DNA from: Nitrospinales bacterium
Lineage (GTDB): Bacteria > Nitrospinota_A > UBA7883 > JACRGQ01
Length of the DNA stretch: 36,447 nucleotides
Assembly: GCA_023248495.1 (NCBI GenBank)
Contig: JAHFEK010000020.1
Span: 1-36,447 of the forward strand
Reading direction: 5' to 3'
How positions within the stretch are numbered: position 1 is the stretch's first letter; each line of letters starts with the position of its first letter. Below the pieces are notes generated by a model. The model made no database searches, was not told where the DNA came from, and saw nothing but the letters and a program-made list of their open reading frames with translations. The position numbers were made by a program, and so were the translations under genes. Shown piece after piece: positions 30,974 through 36,447 of this stretch.

Positions 30974-33900
30974 ATGAAAGCGTTTGTTCATTGGATCACG
31001 AAAAATAGGACGGGGGTAATTACATTTACCCTTCTCGTCACGCTGGGGTTGATGTTCCAGCTTAAAAACCTCGCCATCGTTATCGATCCGGCGAAGATCA
31101 TGCCGCAGTCGCACCCGATGGTGGTTACCGGCAATCGTGTGGAGGAACGTTTCGGCAACAAAAACACCGTGGTCGTGGGCATTCACGCCCGGCAGGGGGA
31201 AGCGTTGACCCCGGCCATTCTGGGTAAGCTCCAGCGGATCACGCGGGAATTAGTGAAAACCAAGGGGGTGGTGCGCAACAATGTGGTCAGCCTCGCGGCG
31301 CGCAAAGCAAAAGACATAAAGGGAACCGAAGAGGGGCTGGAGGTTCGCCAAATGATGGAGAAGGTGCCGGCAGACGCTCATCAAGTGGCCGCCCTCAAGG
31401 ACGCCATTGCGGCGAATCCGCTCTACTCGAATCTTGTGGTCTCGTCTGATTACTCCACCATTTCCGTCGTGGCGGATTTTAAGGACATTCCCGGCGGGTT
31501 TGGCAAAATCACCGATTCGGTGCGCGCCGTCGTCGCGCCCGAGATGGATGACTCGGTGGATATCACCGTCGCCGGGGGACCGGTCTTCACCGGTCTTATT
31601 GAAAAGTTCTCGGCACGGATGGGGTTCTTTTTCCCGCTGGCGTTAATCATTATCGCACTGGTGCTCTACGGGGCGTTCCGTAGCGTGCAGGCGTTGGTGC
31701 TGCCGCTGGTCACCGCGTTGATGGCGGTCATCTGGAGCCTCGGCATTATGGGGCTTTCTGGCGTTGAGCTTGACCCTTTCAATGCCACTACTCCCATCCT
31801 CATTTTGGCGGTGGCGGCGGGGCACGCGGTACAGATAATGAAACGGTACTACGAGGAGTATCACCGCATACGGGAACAATCGCGCGCGCTAACCCCGGAA
31901 ACGGCCAACCATTTGGCGGTGAAGTCATCGATTGAGAAGGTGGGGCCCGTCATGCTGGCGGCAGGCACCATCGCCGCGATGGGCTTCTTCTCGCTGATGG
32001 TGTTTGACATCAAATCGATTCAGACGTTCGGTATTTTCACCGGCACCGGCATAGTCTGCGCCATGCTGCTGGAACTCACGTTCATCCCCGCGTTGCGCAC
32101 GATGCTGAAAGCGCCGGGTGACCGTGAACGGATGCGTGAAGCCAAACAGACAAGGCTTGACGGACTGGCAAAGTGGGCGGCCAGCGCCGTTCTGGACAGG
32201 CGCGGAATGCTTTTTGGGGCGGCAATAGCGCTTCTCGCGCTATTCGCCTTTGGCTGGACACAGGTGCGCATCGACAATTCCGTGAAGGGCAGTTTTTACG
32301 GAGGCCTGAAGGAAATGAAAGAGGACGACGTCTATAACCAACGGATGGCGGGGGCCAACGCCGCGTTTATCCTCATAACCGGCAAGGAAGATGACGCGAT
32401 AAAAAATCCCGCCGTGCTCAAAGGAATGGAGACGCTGCAACGGGAACTTGAAAAAGATCCGATGGTCGGCAAAACCCTTTCTATCGCCGATTACATCAAG
32501 CGGATTAACATGGCGATGAACGGTGACAAGCCGGCGTTCGACCGGATACCGGAGAGCCGGGAACTCATCGCGCAATATCTGCTGCTCTATTCCACTTCCG
32601 GCGAGCCGGGCGATTTCGACTCGGTGGTGGATAACGGGTACCGGAATGCGAATATTACGGTATTCCTGAAAACGGATAGCAGCGCGTATGTGGGCGCCCT
32701 CGCCGCCAAAGTGCGGCGTCTGGCGGCAAATCGTTTCGGCCCGGATGTAACCGTTTCGATTGGGGGCGGCGTCACGAGCGGCGCTGCGTTGAATGAAGTA
32801 CTGGTGCGCGAAAAAATCCTCAACATCCTTCAGATAGCGGCCGTGGTGTTTCTCATATCCTCCATGATCTTCCGCTCGTTGCTGGCCGGGTTGCTCGTGC
32901 TGGTGCCGCTGACCGTGACGGTGGCGGCGAATTTCGGGGTGATGGGGCTGTTTGGCATTCCGCTGGAAGTTGCCACTTCAACGATTTCCGCCATGGCGGT
33001 CGGCATCGGCGCCGATTACGCCATCTACCTCGCCTACCGCTTGAAAGAGGAATTAGCTGGCGGCGCGGATGAGCGGACGGCGGTGTATAAGGCGTTCGGT
33101 TCGGCGGGCAAGGCGGTACTTCTCGTCGCCCTTTCCGTGGCCGCGGGCTACTCCGTTCTGATGCTCTCGTACGGCTTTCTCATTCACTTCAATCTGGGGC
33201 TGCTTATCAGCCTTGCCATGCTGGTCAGCGCCGTGACCTCGGTCACTATTTTTCCGGCGCTTATTCTCGCCTTGCGTCCCCGCTTCATTTTTGGCGAAAC
33301 GGCTTCCCCCGTGGCTCCGAACGCCGCGTTGACCACCGGTGCGCTAGCCCTCCTGTTCGCGGCGTCGCTTTTCGCCGCCCCCGCCGGCGCGGAAGAGCTT
33401 TCGGCCGCGGAGATCATGAAGCGCAATTTCGTGGTATCCAAAGTCGCGGACGCGGAGATGACGTCGACTTTCCGCCTGATCAACGCCACCGGGCAGGAGC
33501 GGGTGCGCAAGACCGAAGGGAAGAGCAAGCTCATTCCCGGCACCACCGATGATATGCAGATGGTGCGGTTCCTTGCGCCGCCGGACGTGAAAGGAACCGC
33601 CACCTTGATGATCGAGCACAGCGCGGGTGATGACGATCTCTGGATATATCTCCCGGCGCTCAAGAAGGTGCGGCGGCTGGTCTCTTCCAACAAAAAGGAC
33701 AGCTTCGTGGGAACCGATTTTTCCTACGGCGACGTGATGGGGCACAAAGTGGAGGACTGGGCGCACAAGATATTGCGCGCCGAAACGGTTGACGGCGCGG
33801 AGTGTTATGTCGTCGAATCGCTCCCCGCCAAACCATCGGTGGCCGAAGATTCCGGTTACTCGAAGCGGATCGGCTGGATACGGAAAGACAACATGGCGAT

Positions 33901-34126
33901 CATCAAAGGCGAGATGTACGACCAGGGCGGTGAACTGCTCAAAACCTTCAAGGCGGCTGACGTGACGCTGGTGGACGCCGCCAAGGGAAAGTGGCAGGCG
34001 ATGCGGCTGGAAATGCACAATGTGCAAAGCGGCCACGCCACGATCATCACGTTTGAAAACTATCGCGCCAATGTCGGCGTGAAAGAAGCGGTCTTCACCA
34101 CCCGTTTTCTCGAAAAGGAGAACTAG
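30974..34126 (+). CDS. RND/MMPL-type transporter fused to a LolA-like outer-membrane lipoprotein-sorting domain
   Basis: Residues 1-775 form an RND/MMPL exporter with two six-helix halves and two periplasmic domains (TGVITFTLLVTLGLMFQL at the start, FNATTPILILAVAAGHAVQIMKRYYEEY, AVGIGADYAIYLAYRL). A hydrophobic segment (~785-808, ending in AAPAGAEEL like a signal peptide) then leads to about 240 residues of LolA_like/sorting-protein type (MKRNFVVSKVADAEMTSTFRLIN, DDLWIYLPALKKVRRLVSSNKKDSFVGTDFSYGD). In many bacteria these are two neighbouring genes. AGGAGG precedes the ATG. The next gene encodes an outer-membrane barrel, so an envelope lipid or hydrophobic-compound export route is likely. Confidence 0.88.
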   Translation: MKAFVHWITKNRTGVITFTLLVTLGLMFQLKNLAIVIDPAKIMPQSHPMVVTGNRVEERFGNKNTVVVGIHARQGEALTPAILGKLQRITRELVKTKGVVRNNVVSLAARKAKDIKGTEEGLEVRQMMEKVPADAHQVAALKDAIAANPLYSNLVVSSDYSTISVVADFKDIPGGFGKITDSVRAVVAPEMDDSVDITVAGGPVFTGLIEKFSARMGFFFPLALIIIALVLYGAFRSVQALVLPLVTALMAVIWSLGIMGLSGVELDPFNATTPILILAVAAGHAVQIMKRYYEEYHRIREQSRALTPETANHLAVKSSIEKVGPVMLAAGTIAAMGFFSLMVFDIKSIQTFGIFTGTGIVCAMLLELTFIPALRTMLKAPGDRERMREAKQTRLDGLAKWAASAVLDRRGMLFGAAIALLALFAFGWTQVRIDNSVKGSFYGGLKEMKEDDVYNQRMAGANAAFILITGKEDDAIKNPAVLKGMETLQRELEKDPMVGKTLSIADYIKRINMAMNGDKPAFDRIPESRELIAQYLLLYSTSGEPGDFDSVVDNGYRNANITVFLKTDSSAYVGALAAKVRRLAANRFGPDVTVSIGGGVTSGAALNEVLVREKILNILQIAAVVFLISSMIFRSLLAGLLVLVPLTVTVAANFGVMGLFGIPLEVATSTISAMAVGIGADYAIYLAYRLKEELAGGADERTAVYKAFGSAGKAVLLVALSVAAGYSVLMLSYGFLIHFNLGLLISLAMLVSAVTSVTIFPALILALRPRFIFGETASPVAPNAALTTGALALLFAASLFAAPAGAEELSAAEIMKRNFVVSKVADAEMTSTFRLINATGQERVRKTEGKSKLIPGTTDDMQMVRFLAPPDVKGTATLMIEHSAGDDDLWIYLPALKKVRRLVSSNKKDSFVGTDFSYGDVMGHKVEDWAHKILRAETVDGAECYVVESLPAKPSVAEDSGYSKRIGWIRKDNMAIIKGEMYDQGGELLKTFKAADVTLVDAAKGKWQAMRLEMHNVQSGHATIITFENYRANVGVKEAVFTTRFLEKEN

Positions 34127-34128
34127 CC

Positions 34129-35394
34129 ATGCGTTTTCCCAAAACGCTTTTTTTTCTCATTCCCCTCTTTTTGATGCCGATGCCCGCCCCCCCGGGCATC
34201 GGCCCCCTTTCCCATGGCGTCGCCTGGGCGGAGGAGGTGGGGGCGATTACCGGTTCGGTCCGCGCGTCGTGGTGGAGCGAAGCGAAAAATCCCGATGCAG
34301 GGCCGGGCGCGTTATCGGCCTCGCTCTGGGCCAAAGGGGGAGCCTCCGCATTTGACGGCAAGACCGCGTTCCATGGCGAAGGGTGGCTACGCAGCGATTC
34401 CCTGATAAACCACATACCGGCCAAGGGAGAGCTGCGCGAAGGATATTTTGATTTTTCCACGGAAAATTTTGATCTCCGCGCCGGACGCCAGATCATCGCA
34501 TGGGGCCGAACCGATGCGGTAAATCCCACCGACAATCTTGTCATGCGCGACTATACGTTGCACGCGCCGGACGACGCCGACCAAAAAAGCGGTGTTGGTG
34601 CGCTGAAGGGGGCGTATAGCGCGGGGGATTTCCGCGTCATTGCCGTGTGGTTGCCGGAATTCCGGGCTAACCGGCTGCCGTTCCCCAAAGGCATGCCTTC
34701 AGTGAGCGAGGTTATGCCGGACAATGCCCTAAGCCAGTGGGCGGCGAAGGTGGAATATGCCACTGGCGCGTATGATTGCTCCGTTTCGTTCTTCGACGGT
34801 TTCGATCGCAACCCTGATTTCGCGCTCGGCGGATCCGGGATAACGATGCGCTATAGCCGCTTGAAAGTTTACGGCGCGGATGGCGCGTTCACTTCCGGCC
34901 GTTATGGATTTCGCGCCGAGGCTGCATATCTCGCTTCCGAAGATGCCGATGGTCAAGACCTGTTTACAAAAAATCCGGTCTTCTTCGCCGTTGCGGGGGG
35001 CGACCGGACGTTTGGCGATAATTTCAATATCAACCTTCAATATCTTTTCCGGCAGGTGACCAACTACCGCGCGCCCGGTTCGATAACCCCTGCCGCCGCA
35101 ATTCCACTGGCGGAAGCCGCCGCTTTTGCCGCGAACCAATATGATGAAACGCAACATGGCGTCACTTTCCGCATCAGCGATAAGTGGCTGAACGACACGT
35201 TGGAAGCGGAACTCGCCGGTCTCATCTGGCTGCAACATGGCGATAGCCTGATACGCCCGAAAATCAGCTACGCGCTGAACGACGCCGTGAGCTTATCGGT
35301 GGGGGCGGAGTCGTACCAAGGACCGCGCAACAGCTTTTTCGGACGTCTGACGGAATTCACGGCGTTTTTCGCCGAGTCGCGCTGGCATTTCTGA
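34129..35394 (+). CDS. Outer-membrane beta-barrel protein (DUF1302-like)
   Basis: The 421 residues have a signal peptide and then a beta-barrel pattern of alternating strands ending in the aromatic terminus AESRWHF. LRAGRQIIAWGRTDAVNPTDNLVMRDYT is the hallmark of the DUF1302/alginate-export-like families. It starts two bases after the stop of the RND-LolA fusion gene, so it is probably translated from the same message and controlled by the TetR protein. It may be the outer-membrane end of the transport route; the substrate is unknown. Confidence 0.82.
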   Translation: MRFPKTLFFLIPLFLMPMPAPPGIGPLSHGVAWAEEVGAITGSVRASWWSEAKNPDAGPGALSASLWAKGGASAFDGKTAFHGEGWLRSDSLINHIPAKGELREGYFDFSTENFDLRAGRQIIAWGRTDAVNPTDNLVMRDYTLHAPDDADQKSGVGALKGAYSAGDFRVIAVWLPEFRANRLPFPKGMPSVSEVMPDNALSQWAAKVEYATGAYDCSVSFFDGFDRNPDFALGGSGITMRYSRLKVYGADGAFTSGRYGFRAEAAYLASEDADGQDLFTKNPVFFAVAGGDRTFGDNFNINLQYLFRQVTNYRAPGSITPAAAIPLAEAAAFAANQYDETQHGVTFRISDKWLNDTLEAELAGLIWLQHGDSLIRPKISYALNDAVSLSVGAESYQGPRNSFFGRLTEFTAFFAESRWHF

Positions 35395-35406
35395 TAGGTT
35401 GGCGGA

Positions 35407-35769
35407 ATGGAAACCATGCCGGTCAAATTTCAAAAAGTCGAATCATTGGCCATCCTGGTTCTCGCGTGCGCCGTGTATTGCCACTATGGGTATAGCCGGA
35501 GTCTGTTTCTTCTGCTGATTCTCGCCCCCGATATTTTCTTTGCGGGCTACCTGATAAACCCGAAGGTCGGTGCGCGCGTATACAACACCGGCCATGTTTA
35601 TGCCGCTCCGGTGGTTCTGCTTTCATTGTATTATTTTGCCGGCGTGCCACTTGCCCTCCCCATATCCATGATATGGACCGCACATATCGCCTTCGACAGA
35701 GTGCTGGGATTTGGCCTTAAGTATGAATCGGGCTTTAAAGACACCCACTTAGGAAAAATCACTCAATAG
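35407..35769 (+). CDS. Small membrane protein, DUF4260 family
   Basis: The 120 residues have about four hydrophobic segments and end with the DUF4260 signature MIWTAHIAFDRVLGFGLKYESGFKDTHLG. The function of the family is unknown. It starts 12 bases after the barrel gene and is probably the last gene of the TetR-controlled operon. A second in-frame ATG at 35416 would remove three residues. Confidence 0.82.
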   Translation: METMPVKFQKVESLAILVLACAVYCHYGYSRSLFLLLILAPDIFFAGYLINPKVGARVYNTGHVYAAPVVLLSLYYFAGVPLALPISMIWTAHIAFDRVLGFGLKYESGFKDTHLGKITQ

Positions 35770-35802
35770 CAGGTTCAGAGCTGTCCAGTTCTGGTTACAC
35801 TC

Positions 35803-35830
35803 TGTCCTCTTGAAGGACATATTTATTTTC
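35803..35830 (+). terminator. Weak hairpin with T-rich tail, or activator dyad
   Basis: TGTCCT-CTTGA-AGGACA forms a 6-bp stem followed by TATTTATTTTC. It could end the RND operon. The same arms resemble the dyad before the other sigma-54-type promoter and lie about 98 bases before the start expected from the promoter at 35883, so an activator site is the alternative. Confidence 0.4.
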
Positions 35831-35882
35831 ACTCTAAAGCTTCGATAATCTTAACATATTGTTTTGTTGTGCATTACTGTTC

Positions 35883-35898
35883 CGGCACGGCGATTGCT
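35883..35898 (+). promoter_or_regulatory. Sigma-54-type promoter for the small membrane protein
   Basis: CGGCACG-GCGA-TTGCT matches the RpoN consensus except for the first base and keeps GG-N10-GC spacing. Predicted start is near 35909, about 34 bases before the ATG at 35943. Confidence 0.7.
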
Positions 35899-35942
35899 TT
35901 TACATTATGACAAGACCGTAAAAAGAATAGAAGGAGATAAAA

Positions 35943-36149
35943 ATGAGCGCAACTGTAAGTTCCCATTTGAATGCAAGCTCCCTGAACCCGTCCATAGCGC
36001 AGACGAAACCGCACAAGACCAGCGCGATGAAACGGGTGGATGCTCTTCAATCAGGCGACAGCAACGGTGCGCTCACGCTCCGCTTTTTCGTGGTACTCGG
36101 CTTTGGCGGCATTATTTTCGCCCTTGCGGAGTTTCTCGGAATTATCTAA
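35943..36149 (+). CDS. Small single-span membrane protein of unknown function (68 residues)
   Basis: The product has a polar N-terminal half (SATVSSHLNASSLNPSI) and one C-terminal hydrophobic segment (LTLRFFVVLGFGGIIFALAEFL). AAGGAGAT precedes the ATG at ideal spacing. A sigma-54-type promoter lies upstream and a strong terminator downstream, so it is a complete single-gene unit. That framing, rather than similarity, supports it as a real gene. No family is recognised. Confidence 0.7.
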   Translation: MSATVSSHLNASSLNPSIAQTKPHKTSAMKRVDALQSGDSNGALTLRFFVVLGFGGIIFALAEFLGII

Positions 36150-36176
36150 CCCCTCCCAAATTCCTCCCCACTGTAA

Positions 36177-36212
36177 ACGGCGCGGCCTAAACCCCCCGCG
36201 CCGTTTTTTTTA
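36177..36212 (+). terminator. Rho-independent terminator after the 68-residue gene
   Basis: ACGGCGCGG and CCGCGCCGT form a 9-bp GC-rich stem with a 10-base loop, followed at once by a run of eight T. Confidence 0.9.
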
Positions 36213-36244
36213 TTTCTTGGCGGGTACCCATTTTAATGGGCACA

Positions 36245-36311
36245 TCGGCCTGGCGGGCCGACCCGCTCCCGCGCTTGGTGGCGAGGCGTACACAATACGT
36301 TGCGTACCTAC
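36245..36311 (-). repeat. Short palindromic repeat, copy C (overlapping hypF stop)
   Basis: TCGGCC-TGGCG-GGCCGA (36245-36261) and GTACACAA-TACG-TTGCGTAC (36288-36307) are separated by about 26 bases. CCTAC at the right end overlaps the hypF stop codon. Same two-dyad layout and orientation as copies A and B. A further CCCATT-TT-AATGGG palindrome (36227-36240) adjoins it. Confidence 0.65.
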
Positions 36312-36447
36312 TTGGGGGCGGGGCCGGCGATCGCGACGGCGAGCTGGCCGAGGGCGAGACCGCCATCGTTGATGGGAACCTGCCGCGGTAAAAATACTTT
36401 AAAACCCCGTTCAACTAAAAGCGGTTCCAGCCTTTTCAGTAACAGCG
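36308..36447 (-). CDS. hypF: Carbamoyltransferase HypF, last 45 residues (cut by window edge)
   Basis: The minus strand reads LLLKRLEPLLVERGFKVFLP, then RQVPINDGGLALGQLAVAIAG and a stop at 36308. The NDGGLALGQ motif near the C-terminus is typical of HypF/Kae1-like carbamoyltransferases, which make the CN ligands of [NiFe]-hydrogenase. The rest of the gene lies outside the window, so the organism may carry a hydrogenase. The TAG stop sits inside the repeat element. Confidence 0.85.
   Translation of the reverse strand, partial: LLLKRLEPLLVERGFKVFLPRQVPINDGGLALGQLAVAIAGPAPK

Noticed and set aside
1-36447. CRISPR array, tRNA, rRNA or insertion sequence
   Set aside because: No regularly spaced direct repeats, cloverleaf sequences, rRNA segments or transposase genes were found by reading the window.

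Overview
The window is about 60% GC by eye and densely coded. It comes from a motile, diderm (Gram-negative type) bacterium. Direct signs are a long YidC with a periplasmic domain, a secretin, RND and outer-membrane beta-barrel genes, flagellar stator genes behind a sigma-28-type promoter, two sigma-54-type promoters, and a CcmE/CcmF cytochrome c maturation pair. CXXXY-type CcmE, a two-CW Cys motif, PATAN, MglA and Roadblock/LC7 proteins suggest a Deltaproteobacteria/Nitrospinota-like lineage. This placement is an inference; there is no rRNA in the window.

Layout. 1-5000 (minus): type II-style secretin gspD, then rpmH-rnpA-yidD-yidC-jag (jag cut by the edge), the conserved translation/membrane-insertion cluster, here without dnaA. 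5146-6063: ftsY. 6215-9502: a sigma-28-type promoter followed by a FapA-like gene, motA, motB and a PilZ gene. 9624-11765: a MerR-type regulator with a Cys-rich tail, then a promoter driving a DsrE-like protein and a sulfide:quinone-oxidoreductase-like flavoprotein. 11776-11891: compound palindromic repeat. 11897-13908 (minus): era-recO-PII, the PII having an unusual T-loop. 14046-15461: NtrC-like response regulator without a GAFTGA loop. 15472-16851 (minus): Ser/Thr kinase with a cyclic-nucleotide-binding domain.

16950-22996 is the most interesting part: a tightly packed run of six genes encoding TPR-LC7, LC7, an MglA-type GTPase fused to a SurA-like chaperone domain, LC7, a multi-pass TPR/zinc-ribbon membrane protein, and PATAN joined through one membrane span to a pseudopilin-like tail. 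It reads as a small-GTPase polarity or surface-assembly module with its own LC7 regulators, next to a kinase and a response regulator, and may be the undescribed system in this window.

23019-26118 (minus): yajQ, a divergent class II aldolase and mtgA, with short palindromic repeats just after stop codons. 26479-27491: a sigma-54-type promoter and two paralogous secreted proteins of unknown function. 27665-30090: ccmE and ccmF. 30185-35769: a TetR regulator with matching operator-like dyads before itself and before an RND transporter fused to a LolA-like domain, followed by an outer-membrane beta-barrel gene and a DUF4260-like gene. 35883-36212: a second sigma-54-type promoter, a 68-residue membrane protein and a strong terminator. 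The right edge holds the last 45 codons of hypF (minus).
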